NCBI GenBank assembly: GCA_003439945.1
Contig: QVRM01001462.1
Location: 278,501-342,500, forward strand
DNA length: 64,000 nt
Source: Dermanyssus gallinae
Lineage: Eukaryota; Arthropoda; Arachnida; Mesostigmata; Dermanyssidae
Direction: 5' to 3'
Position 1 is the first letter of the stretch. Every line of letters starts with the position of its first letter. Shown piece by piece: positions 10,351 through 22,823 of this stretch. The notes beneath the pieces are model-generated. The model did not search any database. It had not been told where the DNA came from and worked only from the letters and a program-made list of their open reading frames with translations. The translations under genes were made by a program, and so were the position numbers.

Positions 10351-10926
10351 GTTGTATGAATTTTGTATAAATGTAAATTGTTCCTAGTCTACTTTATCAT
10401 TAATGTTCCTCGCGTGACTCTGCCACACCATATATATATATATATATATACGTTTATTGACATTTGTTAATGTGGTCTCTCACTCTCTAAGCGCGTAAAT
10501 AGAATAAAATCATACCCACTTATATTTTCTGCAGTTCGCCTTGAAATGATACGTCGTCACAAACTAATCCACAATGAGAAGCAATTCGCCTTTAGGATTT
10601 GTGTTATATTTTTGTTGCTGTGTTATCCTTTTAATGTAAGGGTTGCTAAATAGAAGCTGCATGGGTACACATTAGCAGAAGATATAATTTATTGATGAAG
10701 AAACGGACACAATAATAATATAAAAAATCTTCCAGTTGACAACTAAATTTCACAATTGTTTCGGAATTCAACATTTTGTTATATATATATATAATACTGA
10801 CGACAATGGACACTGTCGTAATCCCCATGCTTCTTGTAACATGTTCGATATACTTGTATTGCCACATATAGTATTCCATTGCGTCGACTATGTATACAGA
10901 TATATATATATATATATATTTATAAA

Positions 10927-10967
<41 letters not shown>

Positions 10968-12370
10968 GAGTATAGCTATGGATATAGATATAGACGTACG
11001 GCTGGATCAATGGACATGTAAAGTTATTCAGTGGGAGTGTGTGGAGCCGCGTAGATCAGTACCCGCTGCCAACATCATTCAAAGTACGCGTGATTTGCGC
11101 ATTACGTTAAGCCTCCTTGTGCGTTATACTTGTGTCCGTCAGAGAAATGGAGCATCTTTGCAGCGCACACATGTATATACATCCGCTTAGGAACGCCGTG
11201 CGAATGATCTGCAATAAACGGCAATCCGAACAAGGTCTGGGGAGCGACCAGAAGCATGAAACAGCCATAGATTGCCTTGTTTTGTCTCGTAAGCCCGTCA
11301 TGTCCTGCAGTCAACGTAACGACTGTTCGGTTGTAAATGCAGTCAACGTAACAATCAAGGATCAATCGAAGACGTCTCCGCGCATGTGTTGTCGTGAGCC
11401 ATGGAATACATCATTACTGAACTGCCTGATGAAGGAAAGTTAAACATCTGATTGTAAAACGGCTCTGTTTTTATGCATGTGTGTGTGTGTGTATTTTTAA
11501 ATAACTATTTGTTCCAATCGAAGCTCGTTTCATTCTTAATACGTCGCTATGTTGAAAAGGTTTGAATTGAACGGCCGACAAGGACAAATTGAAAAAACGA
11601 CGGCTGACAAAGACGGAACAGCCTTGGTTCCGTGGCGCCTTTACTGAGCGTCCGCAGGATCTCATTTTCAAGACCGGGCATTGACTCGCTCGATGATTCA
11701 ATCGCTAGAGTGCCCGCTCCTACTGTAATTTTTTTAACGTACTGACTATATTTCAACGTGCACAAAAATCTGCACAAAAAACTTAGGATGTTTTGAAACG
11801 ATTTTTTCGAGCAATTATGATAACTTATGAAACAGTTTAACGTTATTTCAAAAAGAACACGAGTTTGAGAGAGTAACAAAGCAATATTTGATAAGGTAAA
11901 ACAAAATCTTAGCTGCAGGTACGCACCTACTTCTGGCAAATCTAAGTGAGTTAGCAACCACGAATCAAACTATCTTGCATTAAGCACCAAAATGATTCCC
12001 ATAACGTGTCATTTCTCTAAAGACTGCAGGGGCAAATGTTCGCGTTTTTAAGGTAAGTTGTTAAAAATAAATCATCACACATTCTCGATGTTTGCAAGCT
12101 TTTCTTAATAAGAGTATTTTTCTTCTGTTAGCGTTTGTTAACTCAAAAGCAAAATAAAAGATGTCAAATACACACGTGTCTGTTTTCGAACACGCCAGTC
12201 TATTCTCAAAGTTCGTAAATGCTCATTTAAACTTATACAACTCCTCTCAAATGCCCGCTGGATTTCGTGATACTATGTTTATATATGTATATTTATATAC
12301 ATACCCTGTAGATATATAGGGACATACAGGCATGTCCCTAAGACTGCTTTGCAAAGACCAGTAAGTAAAA
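10351..12370. other. no gene seen; two (TA)n arrays
   Basis: (TA)n arrays lie at 10431-10450 and 10901-10964, the latter interrupted by AAATATT. Open frames at 11117-11443 (plus) and 11547-11957 (minus) exceed 100 codons but show no recognisable domain or convincing splice context. Confidence 0.5.
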
Positions 12371-12625
12371 AAAATACTCATCAATCGAGTATCTCTACGA
12401 GTTCTACCCTCTCGCGTTCGAAACCTTGGGAAATCCTGCCGCAAAGTCGGCACTCTGTTAAACTTTTCATCCGGTCATAGCAGATCGTCTTTCTTCGTTA
12501 AACAACGTTTGAATTTTAATTCTGAAGTGGTTTCTTCCGAGGGGACTTCTGATACAGATACGTGATAGCCAGCATACACGCCCGCTAAGCACATTGGCTT
12601 AGCTAATCCTTCGTGACACGTGTAG
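12371..12625 (+). repeat. Interspersed repeat R, copy 2
   Basis: Aligns end to end with copy 1 (4955-5270) but lacks two internal segments of about 25 and 35 bp. It contains CTCGCGTTCGAAACC, a B-box-like sequence. It ends in TA-rich sequence. Confidence 0.78.
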
Positions 12626-12747
12626 CATATATATATACAATGTAGTATACAGAAAATAAATCATGATGATCTCATATAACCTATAGATAGATACAACAAC
12701 TGATATTACTATAATATATTTATACACAATGAGATACCATACAAATG

Positions 12748-12795
<48 letters not shown>

Positions 12796-14158
12796 TGATA
12801 TCTAATTGTATCGAAAAGCGATTTATAGTAAAGCTATACTACATCTTCTAAATCTATTTAAATATAGTCGTTCGACCATTTAGGCTTCGTTCTTCCACTT
12901 TTGTTAGATCTTTTTCATCGTAACACGTCTACCTGTATTCGGTGCCAGATTTTATAATGCGCCAACATGTATAAACGTGATCGTTATGGTTATATGCAGA
13001 TCAAAACTATACATGCCACGTGTAACTAAATGCCCAGACCACACTCGATCTGAAGAGAGGTCTGCACCAGGCATCGAACACCAAGGAATTGTTGACCATC
13101 GTGCTATACTAAACGATTGATACCCCGTTGTTATATATAAATTATATATAAATAAACATTTATAGATAATTATACGTTTTTATCTTATCTCGACAACCAT
13201 CGTCTCGAGGACCCTTACACTGACGGAGAGGGCCTATGACGGGGCGTGCACACAACACTTGGAGTTCGTGAAATACACGTGCGGCGACACAGGGCCACTC
13301 TCGCACATTGTCATTGGCGAGAGACATAGAGAAAGAAGTTAGAAAATAAATGTGCAGAGAGAGGAAGTGTGTATGAGAGAGAGATAGAGAAAAAATAGGA
13401 AATATATAAGCAAAAAAAGCGTGGCGCTTGGGTACGCCCTCTATGCGACCCTGCTTTTATAGCTCAGCCGTTGCGGTACGGAACGAAAACCGGTCAGATA
13501 GACGCGGTGTTGTAACTAGTCAGCTCATTGTATCGGGAACGGCAATAGACGTGTTAGGAAGTGAGTGAGTGAATGAATGAGGAGTACAGGAACCTGCGCT
13601 AATAGCAAAAATGAAAACAAATTTTAGGTAGCCAACAGGATTCAAGGCCAAGAATCATCAAGCTGTTTGAAACAAGACTCGACAGCATACAACGGTAGCT
13701 ACTCGTAGCCATACCTAGTACCATGCCAGTTATGGGAGCGGTGAGGTGCGGTCACTGTGTTGGTACTAATACGATAATTTGTAATTGTAATAATTGCTAT
13801 TTTTATACATTTAGTATTTATTATAATTATTATTATCACTTACTACTACTGCTACTACTACTACTATCATTATTGGTACTGTTACAATTCATACAATTCA
13901 AATACAACAGTCAGCTCCTCATCGTCGCGAGTAGCAAATGCGAAATGTTTATAACGACGCGAAACATCACACCTCGCTAGAGCAATAGTGGTTGGACGCA
14001 ACGTCGACGATACGCCAGAAAATCACCACAGACTGTCGAGGGAAACAGCAGTTATGATTGGCACTTCATTGTGATATCGTGACATTTTGTACACGTTGTG
14101 GTATGCTTTCTTCTGTACAGGGAGTCACATTGTTTCTGCGGGGGAAACATGTATTCGT

Positions 14159-14199
<41 letters not shown>

Positions 14200-15343
14200 C
14201 GCGTTTATAGTATATCTATTTTTTGTGAGTGGGAACAATATCTAACCTTTTCTTGACGTAAATTTGAGCTGCCGGCGGCCACATTGATGGCGCGACCACT
14301 ATGGCGTCGTTGTATGCAAGCGCTTATGCTGTTGGCGTTCCTGCTGTTATTCCCTTATATGTGGCCCGCTGAACTGACCTTCTCGTCTGGTCCTGACCGT
14401 TAAACTGGTGCGGGTCGGGCCCGATTGCCGTCAGTTAACGCATTTTTGTTAGTCGTTGCTTAGAGTAACAACTCAAAAATATGCAATCATCGTTTAAGGA
14501 AGCGCAGTCGATTAAGTCGATGGGTCACTGGGCTTGAATCCTAAATTGTTTCTGTTAGCATGCATTAAGTCGACATGTGCAAAAAAGACCTCTTTGTACG
14601 ATGCAATGACTTGTGTGTGCGTAATGTTGTACTATTATGAAAATATTCTGATCCAATCGCTGTCACTCTCGTTGTAACGGACCGCAAAGTGTCTTCGGTC
14701 GACAGGTCATCTTGCACTTACAGTGCAGGCGAACAATTTAGGGTTTACCACAAGACCAATGAACACGTCGCATCTTCTCGTATACCTATTTATCTAGATG
14801 CGAGTAGAGACGCATATCTCACCGTGTGCGCGTTCATCGCAAATGACTTGCGTGCACCGCATGCTGTAATTGGCCATTATTACTACTACTACTACTACTA
14901 ATATAGCTCGTCCCCTTTGTCTGCTGTCTCCTATTAGTAGCACTGTATCGTCGTCGTTGTCGTTATAATATAGAAACCGCAGACAGATGATAATCGCGCC
15001 ATCTCTGCCAACTTCGCTCGGCACGTATTAACGATGGAAATGCTGAAAGCCGGCCGTCATTATTATCTCGTATCGAAAATCAAATTGACCTCGCCGTCGT
15101 TTGGATACTGTGAACGTTTTGTACCACGGGACATCGAGCGGTTTCTTTCTTCTCTGTTCGTGTAGAGTATTTTTTTTCTATTAGAGTGGCGTTATTACGG
15201 GCTAATGGGCAATGCAATCATTGTTGGTGCCCGGCAACTGTTCACAAAATCGGGTTGGTTACTGCCGTACTTACCTCGACGACGTCAGATTGCAGACCTG
15301 GCAACAGTTAATGTGCGGTGTTGTTGAACGAACATGTAGGTTG

Positions 15344-15345
<2 letters not shown>
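12626..15345. other. no gene confirmed; TA arrays, CTA repeat, small ORF
   Basis: (TA)n arrays lie at 12752-12792 and 14163-14196, a (CTA)n tract at about 13842-13868 and a (TAC)n tract at 14880-14899. A 38-codon frame at 14287-14403 begins with a basic then strongly hydrophobic segment like a signal peptide. See findings. Otherwise unique. Confidence 0.5.

Positions 15346-15377
<32 letters not shown>
15346..15377. repeat. (TA)n microsatellite
   Basis: About 16 TA units lying directly at the 5' truncation point of the LINE fragment that follows. Confidence 0.95.
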
Positions 15378-15378
<1 letters not shown>

Positions 15379-16130
15379 GGAAACTATACGGACCTTCCAA
15401 CACCGCTAGCAAAAGGCAAGTACTACAGAGTACGATTGAGGCGGTTTCTAAGTGGTGTGTGGATAACGAAATGCTTATATCAGCGCCGAAATATCCTGTA
15501 TTGTGTTTAAAAGAAGCCCATGACTACATGCTACATGGGGAGGCTATCCCTACTTTAAATTGTATTAGGGACCTTGGGGTTGCGGTAACACCGCAACTGG
15601 ATTTTAGCACTCATATTACACAAGTCATCCGATCAGCTGATCCTATATCTAATACCATATTTCGTTGTTTCATAATTAATTCTTACAATTTTTACATGAG
15701 GCGTTATAATAGTTTGGCTGTACTTAGGTTTATCTATTGCTGTGAGGTTTGGCGGCCTTAATTAGATAAACACATTGAAGCAATGGAAAGCCTACAGAGG
15801 AGATTCCTTCGTCGTGTCTCATTAAGGTGTAACATTGCCCGAAATTCTATTGTGATAAGCCCTATTCGGGAACTTCAGTCCAGAGCGGATTATCGCGTGT
15901 TCAATCGTATTATAAACTCATCAAATACATCGAACTATTTTAGCATTCGGTTAAACAATCTTAGAAGCGGTAACACCATCTCGTCGAAACAAATTGCCAA
16001 GACAGATCGTGTAAATAACATGTTTTCGTAGCGGATGGCGAGGGCACTGAGAACTTGAAATGCTAACAGTGAAAATGTCGGGACACAAGTAAACTACTAT
16101 CGGATGTATCTAGGTTACGGTTTGTAAAAT
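15378..16130 (+). pseudogene. Non-LTR retrotransposon, 3' fragment of reverse transcriptase
   Basis: The conceptual product covers the part of a CR1/Jockey-type reverse transcriptase that follows the FADD box. It has a VSKWCVDNEMLIS segment (the W-x3-N-x-L motif), IRDLGVAV, FSTHITQVI, an EVWRP motif and, after a stop at 15759-15761, ESLQRRFLRR. This order matches the RT thumb and C-terminal region of this LINE class. Stops interrupt it at 15759 and 16029. It is 5'-truncated exactly at a (TA)n array and ends before imperfect GTAT repeats leading into (TA)n at 16162-16178. It is dead, but the frame is mostly open, so decay is moderate. Confidence 0.8.
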
Positions 16131-16581
16131 GCAAATAATGTCCGTATGTATGTAATGTATGTATATATATATATATATTCCGTATAGAATAATGTATAGC
16201 CATATTCAGAAATATATGCTAAATTCAGCAAATTAGTATTTAGAATAAGATTGACTGAAAAACATAAGGTTGCAATTGACAGCTCTGCAAAATCTAAGCC
16301 GAGCCGCTTAGCCCACCACCGTACGCCATGGGCGTAGAATCTTTGTGAGGCACATCTGTGATACACCATTGAGATCTCTGTTTTGTGACTGCATGGCCGC
16401 AAGGACTGTTGGAGAAACTCTAGAGATTCAACATATTGAGCAGTATTTTTTTGGGAAATTTGAAATGTTGAAGTGTCTTTTGGAAGCATGGAAAACGCCC
16501 CAAGACTGGAGAATGGTAAGCTCTGCATGACTGAGTTACGCATGAGTCCTTGAATTGTTGAATCTATCTTTACACCGTGAC

Positions 16582-16583
<2 letters not shown>
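16131..16583. other. no gene seen; short (TA)n at 16162-16178
   Basis: Unique sequence between the LINE fragment and the mariner. Open frames on both strands here lack recognisable domains. Confidence 0.5.

Positions 16584-16616
<33 letters not shown>
16584..16616. repeat. (TA)n microsatellite at mariner left end
   Basis: About 16 TA units. The last TA (16615-16616) serves as the left target-site duplication of the mariner. Confidence 0.95.
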
Positions 16617-16617
<1 letters not shown>

Positions 16618-17929
16618 GAGATGTGTTCAAAAAGTATCGCGACTTTTGTGTTTTTTTTTTAAATTATACATTTATTCATGATTATCTATTTTGTCCCCTT
16701 CAAAGTAATCCCCATGAGATATTATACACTTGTGCCAACGGTTTTTCCAATCTTCGAAGCACTTCAAAAAACCTTTTTTTTTTATCTTGTTTAGCTCCTC
16801 CTTCGATGCCGTTTTTATCTCGTCAAGCGTAGCGTAACGTCGTCCTTTCATGGGCCTCTTCAGTTTAGGGAACAAGAAAAAGTCACAGGGGGCCAGATCT
16901 GGGGAATACGGTGGCTGCGGCATCATTAGTGTGTTGTTTTTGGCCAAAAACTCGCGCACAAGCAACGATGTGTGAGCAGGGACGTTATCGTGGTGCAAAA
17001 GCCAATTTTTGTTCTTCCACAAATCCGGGCGTTTCTGGCGGATTGCTTCGCGCAAATTGCGCATAACTTGCAGGTAATATTCCTTATTGACCGTTCTACC
17101 CTGTGGCAAGAACTCATGATGCACCACGCCCCTGCAATCGAAGAAAACTGTCAGCAAAACTTTCACATTCGACCGAACTTGGCGCGCTTTTTTCGGTCTT
17201 GGTTCGTGCGGCAGCTTCCATTGAGATGATTGAGCTTTGGTTTCCACGTCATAACCATAAACCCACGATTCGTCACCAGTTATGACCCTCTGGAGCAAAT
17301 TTGGGTCGTCGCGGACAGAGTCCAACATCTCATTAGCAATGTTCATGCGATGCTGTTTTTGGTCGCAATTGAGCAATTTTGGTATGAATTTCGCGGCGAC
17401 CCGTCTCATGCCCAAATCATTGATAAAAATCGAATGGCACGAGCCAATCGATATGTTTAGGTCCTCAGCAACTTCTCTAACGGTGATTCGACGATTGGCC
17501 AATACCATTTTCTTCACTTCATTAATTTTTTCGTCTGTTGTTGAAGTGCTCGGGCGTCCGGCACGCTCTTCGTCGTTCACATCTTCTCGGCCTTCTGAGA
17601 ACATTTTGTACCACCGATAAACGTTGCTTCGGTCCAAGGTAGCTTCTCCGTATGCCACAGTCAACATTCGGAATGCATCCGCGCACTTAATTTCGTTTTT
17701 CACACAAAATTTGATACAGGTTCTTTGATCCATTTTTTTGAATAGGTAAAAATTGAAGACGATCCAAAACACGTGCAAGCAAAGCAGCTGTCAACAATTA
17801 AGTGAACATTCAAAATGGCCGAGCTTGTCGGCATAAGTGAGAGACATGAGTACCAACATAACGCCACAAAAAATCGAAATTCGAATATACGTAACCCGCG
17901 AAAATTCAATTCAATTTGAACACACCTCG
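16617..17929 (-). mobile_element. Complete mariner element (1,313 bp)
   Basis: The termini are inverted repeats. The left end is CGAGATGTGTTCAAA (16617-16631) and the right end, reverse complemented, is CGAGGTGTGTTCAAA, matching at 14 of 15 positions. TA flanks both ends (16615-16616 and 17930-17931), the canonical target duplication. The single gene on the minus strand is intact. Length, terminal repeats, TA duplication and DD34D transposase together define a full-length, possibly autonomous mariner. The insertion site is a (TA)n array on the left. Confidence 0.93.
16672..17733 (-). CDS. Mariner transposase, intact, DD34D
   Basis: This DDE/D transposase would cut and paste its own element at TA sites in the nucleus. 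I start it at the Met beginning MDQRTC, giving 353 residues, the usual mariner length. The frame continues 15 codons upstream to another Met, but that part is atypical. The N-terminal half (about 1-115) carries two helix-turn-helix motifs with a GRPS linker near 59-62. KFIPKLL near 115-121 occupies the place of the WVPHEL motif. Catalytic residues are D154 (ITGDESWVY), D249 (HHDNVPAHTS) and D284 (YSPDLAPCDFF), with exactly 34 residues between the last two. No stop or frameshift breaks it. A 5' leader of about 195 bp lies inside the right terminus. Activity is inferred, not shown. The subfamily is not certain from inspection. Confidence 0.93.
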   Translation of the reverse strand: MDQRTCIKFCVKNEIKCADAFRMLTVAYGEATLDRSNVYRWYKMFSEGREDVNDEERAGRPSTSTTDEKINEVKKMVLANRRITVREVAEDLNISIGSCHSIFINDLGMRRVAAKFIPKLLNCDQKQHRMNIANEMLDSVRDDPNLLQRVITGDESWVYGYDVETKAQSSQWKLPHEPRPKKARQVRSNVKVLLTVFFDCRGVVHHEFLPQGRTVNKEYYLQVMRNLREAIRQKRPDLWKNKNWLLHHDNVPAHTSLLVREFLAKNNTLMMPQPPYSPDLAPCDFFLFPKLKRPMKGRRYATLDEIKTASKEELNKIKKKGFLKCFEDWKNRWHKCIISHGDYFEGDKIDNHE

Positions 17930-17931
17930 TA

Positions 17932-19340
17932 TATACATATATAGGTTTTTTTAGGCATGCCAGGTACTTTCTAGGAAAATAGAATTTACTAGTTTTTGGT
18001 GGCGGGACTCAGTCGTCCGTTAGATGCCTGTACGAGAGTCATTCAAATGAGCATGGATAATCTGACCCTAATTTGACTTGTTTTGAAGCGATAAAAGTAC
18101 GCATAACAAAAAAAAACAGCTAGATTTGTTGTTATATATAATATAGTGTTTGTTAAACCCACGTTCCTTTATGTTCGTCTATGCAACAGCTATTACTCCT
18201 CCTAATGCCTAATTTACCACAGTTCAAATCTACATACATCCTATGTTACCCTTTTCCTTAGCGGCATGTTAGCCACGTTGCCGACGCACACATCGTTGGA
18301 TCCATCTGCAAACCATGAATTCATTTCATCATTCTTATAGGGGCTGGCGACCCTTTCCAGACCATACCCTCTATTGCTGTACCATACCCCCTCCCAAAAC
18401 AGACGACCTTACATCGCCTTAGAAAGCCTTAGAAAGTTTGTTTCTTTTTTGTAGTTTTCCTTTCTTTCGGCGTTCCCTCTTGTTAATGATATCAGCTTTA
18501 CCTTTGATTGGCTTCACTCTAGTCAAAATTACTGCACTATCATTTAATTTCCACACATTATTTCTATTTTTCATATTGAATTGTAGTTATCCTAAATATG
18601 CTTGTTATTTAGTTAAATAAAAGACTGTACACGTGTTCTATATTTTATTATTGTTACTATTACTTTGATTCATTTCTTTTTCTTTTCCTGTCGACGCAGC
18701 GAGCACATGATCTTCGTTCTAGCCCCCCACAAGCAGAGGCTGTGTGCTCTCGAATGTATTTGCAGGTACTCATGAATATAGCTGTGTGTTTCAGTCATTC
18801 ATTCATGCATTCACACGTATCGAATAACGTTGTATAAACTCTTATTTATGAGGTTGGCATGATATATACTACAGTATTTAGTGGGCATCGTGATAAATTC
18901 AAGACTTTTAGCGCGCTTGATTAAGATTACTCTATCCATTGCCGTCCACGGTCCCTTACGGAGTGAATGGAGCTCAGGGCACAAATTTACCCTGAATTAA
19001 TTATAGAGGTGAGGAAACGACACGTCGGAATCCCTATGCGTGAAAAGCACACCTTACGTTTGGGTCCTGCTCGAGTTTATTGACGCCTTCTATCGATGGT
19101 AGATACAAACGGGGCCGAATTACAAGGAAACACAAACACGCCCGCAAACGAAATCAATCGACAATCAAGTTCTTGAGAAACACGCTCCATATAATTTTAA
19201 CTTAAACGTAGCCTTTATAGTCAAAGTTTTTAAAGGCTTTCGAGAAAAAAAGAAGAGAGGTTACTACAGAATAACAAAGGAAGACTTCTAAAAACGGGTC
19301 ATCACTACACGCCAATACAGAGAAAGATGCTTATACATGT
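17932..19340. other. no gene seen
   Basis: AT-rich unique sequence. The plus-strand frame at 18438-18620 is hydrophobic (Phe/Leu-rich) but short and without context. Nothing else noted. Confidence 0.5.
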
Positions 19341-20307
19341 ACTTATTATTATAATTATTTATTATTACATCACCTTTCGGTATTGTTGGTTACATTATAT
19401 TACACTTAATCATTAAATCTCGGAAACGGCATTCGTTTCCGTTAATCTTGGACATATATAGAATATGTTGTATATGCATCTCCGGAAGATGTCAGCGACC
19501 TAACGCCCAGATAGCTGGCGCTGACCGACATGTTTCATGATGATATTTGGTGCAGACAAGGCCGCAAAGTTTGCAGCGACACTCATCAAAAGGGTTATGG
19601 AACCCAATGCGGTGGCCCAGTTTGTGGTGGAACCCATGGACGGAGTAGCGGGTGGGAACGTGTCGTTGTTCGAAGAGAGGTTCCATCCATGTATTGTCCA
19701 ACATTGCCGGTGTTTTGTAGAACGCTTCTGGTGCTTTCCTCATCTTCTGCTCGAAGTGCCTACGGAACTCTCGCAGTGACGCGGTGGTCGGAAGTTAGAA
19801 GCGATTTACCAGATCCTCGATCAACGGCGTGATCCTAGACAGCCTATAAGTTAGCCTGTTTTGTGCATTTCTAGAAAGGCCCAAAACTCTCTTAAGAAAC
19901 GTTGCCTTCACCGTATCGAGAGCGCTAAGCTGCTGAGCGGATAGGTGTTCCCAAATTAATGTGATACCATAAGATGCCACCGAGGCCACCTTTAGGTTAA
20001 ACAGTATTAGAGCTGTTTTTACTGAGAGCTTCTGTGAAGCCGAGATTGAGGTCATGGCGACGATGATGCTATTAATTAGCTGAGATATGTGGGCCGCGAA
20101 AGATGTGCCGCTTGGCGTTAGTTTTACACCCAGGTAAGTAAACTCCGAGACAAATTCTACAGAGACACCGCCCAAGCTGAGCCTATCACTTCTCTTCAGG
20201 GGTCCCCCGGATCTGAATTTCATAGCTTTTGTCTTCGATACGTTAATCGTTAAACCATTTTGCTTGCTGTATGTCTCCAGCAACATAAGGTTGATAACTA
20301 CAATCAT
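19341..20307 (-). pseudogene. Non-LTR retrotransposon 3' end (RT C-terminus plus CCHC)
   Basis: Minus-strand reading from 20307 gives the post-palm part of a non-LTR reverse transcriptase. Landmarks are KQNGLTINVSKTKAM, FTYLGVKLTPSG, YGITLIWEHLS and KATFLKRVLGLSR. One TAA at 19795-19797 interrupts the frame, which then continues unbroken to a stop at 19492. The second part ends in a Cys/His cluster (CKLCGLVCTKYHHETC) like the C-terminal zinc knuckle of many LINEs. Beyond the stop, about 120 bp of 3' untranslated sequence ends in an AT-rich TAA-repeat tail (19341-19369), a 3' end used by several LINE clades. The copy is 5'-truncated near 20307. One nonsense change over about 270 codons suggests a fairly young insertion. 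Confidence 0.82.
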
Positions 20308-20418
20308 ATTTAAACTTTATTTATGAAGCTCTCTCTTCCCGCAGCAATGTAACAATTGTAACTCGATATGTGCGTCGTGTTTTAGGCTGCTGACTAAAAG
20401 GAAGGAAACTACGCAAAG

Positions 20419-20459
<41 letters not shown>

Positions 20460-21627
20460 CATACACGAGTTTTCTACAGTTCTTAGACGACCTTGTCCGC
20501 CTCGAACGACTCTTCGAACGGAGACAATGTTTGTTAAACGTCTGTGTTTTTTCTTACCGATCTCTAACTAGCACAGACGACATGTGCATCCATCATCTCT
20601 GGCGAACCATGGCGTTCTGTTACGCTCGGTCTGATCTGTCTAACTGAACAAAGCCCCTACGACATTCAATACTTCCGCGAGCGACAAATGACGGAACAAC
20701 CTCAACAACAAATAGGATATAACCGTTTATATTACTACAGAGGTCGTTATAAAAAATCGACACTGAGTGTGAGAAACAAAGAAACCGGGGCAGGAGAAAC
20801 AAATAGTGTAAAACTCGCGCGATGCAGAGCGAAGGGCTGTGACGAAACCATAATGATCAGAGGGCCAAACTGGTTGTTGGCTTGCCTGCTTGCTAAACTT
20901 CGATTCCTTGATTGTTAAATACTACTATGGTTAGTACTACTACTACTAAACTCAAAATTACAAACTACTACTACGACTGGTAAGACTATTGAGATATATA
21001 TGCTACGCTGTAGGCCTGATATATCTCTTTTTTTTGTGAGCGACGTACAAAACACATCAAACCACACCAGCAGCAGCAGTAGCGACCGCCAGCCAAGCCC
21101 TAGAAAAAGAAACAGATACTCAATATGAGTGAAATAAATATGATAATGGTATCTGGGTTTAGTAAAAAAAAAAAGAAACACTACCAACGGATACGATACC
21201 CTGTGCTGTGGTCGCGTCGGGACCACCAGCAGGATCGGGACAAACACCGATGATGACTATAACAACAACAACGCCGTCTGTGTTTCTAGCGGCAGTGACA
21301 CGAAAAAAGCTACTATTGCTACGGGTATATAGCACAACGCAGCAGTCCTGTATAGCGAATAATGCACAGCATGTGAAGAATATCAACTCAAACGACAACT
21401 GGTTAACCCGCTCTCTCACTCACTAACCTCGATAGTGACCCCGATGCCCCCCCCCCCCCGCCCCCCGTATTAACAGGTCGGCCCACGTTAGTAAAAGTCA
21501 TAGCAAAAAGCGGCAACAACAACGACGGCAACAACAACAACGACAACAAAATTAAGCGTGGCCCTGGCCACGCTTCTGTGTGGTAATTAAACAATTTTAT
21601 GAACTGTATCTTTATAAACTCGTCTCT

Positions 21628-21630
<3 letters not shown>
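20308..21630. other. no gene seen; (TA)n at 20422-20454, poly-C at 21447-21466
   Basis: Mostly unique sequence with (TAC)n and (CAG)n short tracts between 20930 and 21090 and a C-rich tract interrupted by one G. A few hundred bases of CAA/ACG triplets precede the next TA array. Confidence 0.5.

Positions 21631-21668
<38 letters not shown>
21631..21668. repeat. (TA)n microsatellite
   Basis: About 19 TA units ending at the left tip of foldback element 1. Confidence 0.95.
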
Positions 21669-21672
<4 letters not shown>

Positions 21673-22823
21673 CATTCATATCGGTATGTACTTAATTCGA
21701 GGTTTGGTAGAACTCGGCAAGAAAATAATTTTTTTCAATAGAGGGAGTACGCTGGAAAGTTTTGTTAGGAGAGAGAGTAAAGTTTATAAAAGTAGTTATT
21801 TTGCCTTTTTCTCCTACATAGTTGTGCGAATTCTACGTTTGCGGGAGAACCAGTCAACGCAGGAAGGAATCAATCATATAAGCATGTTCGGAGGAAAATT
21901 CTGCACAACGGAAGGCACTTCATTAGCTTGCGTAGCGAAAAGCGAATAGCCAGATTGAGAAAAGTCATAAAAGTCGATATGCTACGTGAACGCTCGTTCG
22001 TGAAAAATCGTAAACATTTTCCATTACGACCAAATATGTACGTCCAAGAGACCACCTCGCGCACTAGCAAATTTAATGTCCACCATTTTCGTACCAAAGT
22101 TATGGTGCTGCGTTACGTAGTTGTCAAGTAATTAAGCTTTTTCGACAGTCATAGTTGTTATGTTTTACGTGCAAGTTTTCACGTTCAGAACCGTAACATT
22201 TTGCCAAGACGTTTCCGCCTCCTCCGTTCACTAGGAAAAATTATTCTCTTGCCGAGTTCTGCCAAACCTCAAAATATGTACCTAACTTTCTCAAACACCC
22301 TATGCAAGTATGCATGCCTTCGGTTTCGATATGGCTATCGAAAAAGCTTAGTTACTTGACAACTACGTAACGCAGCACCATCACGTTGGTACGAAAATGA
22401 TGGGCATTAAATTTGCTATTGCGCGATACTGGTCTTTTGGACACACATTTTTGGTCGTAATGGAAAAGTGTTACGATTTTTCACGAAAAAGCGTTAACGT
22501 AAGACATAACAACATGTCGATTTTTTATGACTTTTTCGAATCTGCTATTCGCTTTCGCTACGCAAGCTAGTGAAGTGTCCTCCGTTGCGCAGAATTTTCC
22601 TCTGAAAACGCCGATATGATTAGTTTCTTTATGCGTTGACTGGTTCTCCCGCAAACGTAGATTTTGCACAACTATGTAGGAGAAAAAAAGGCAGAATAAC
22701 TACTTTTATAAATTTCACTCTCTCTCCTAAACAAGACGTTTCCGCGTCCTCCCTCCATTGGGAAAAATAATTTTCTTGCCGAGTTCTACCAAACCTCGAA
22801 ATATAGACATAACGATATGAATG

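Noticed and set aside
17734..17778. Upstream Met as transposase start
   Set aside because: The extra 15 residues are hydrophobic and atypical. Family length and the MDQR start fit 17733 better.
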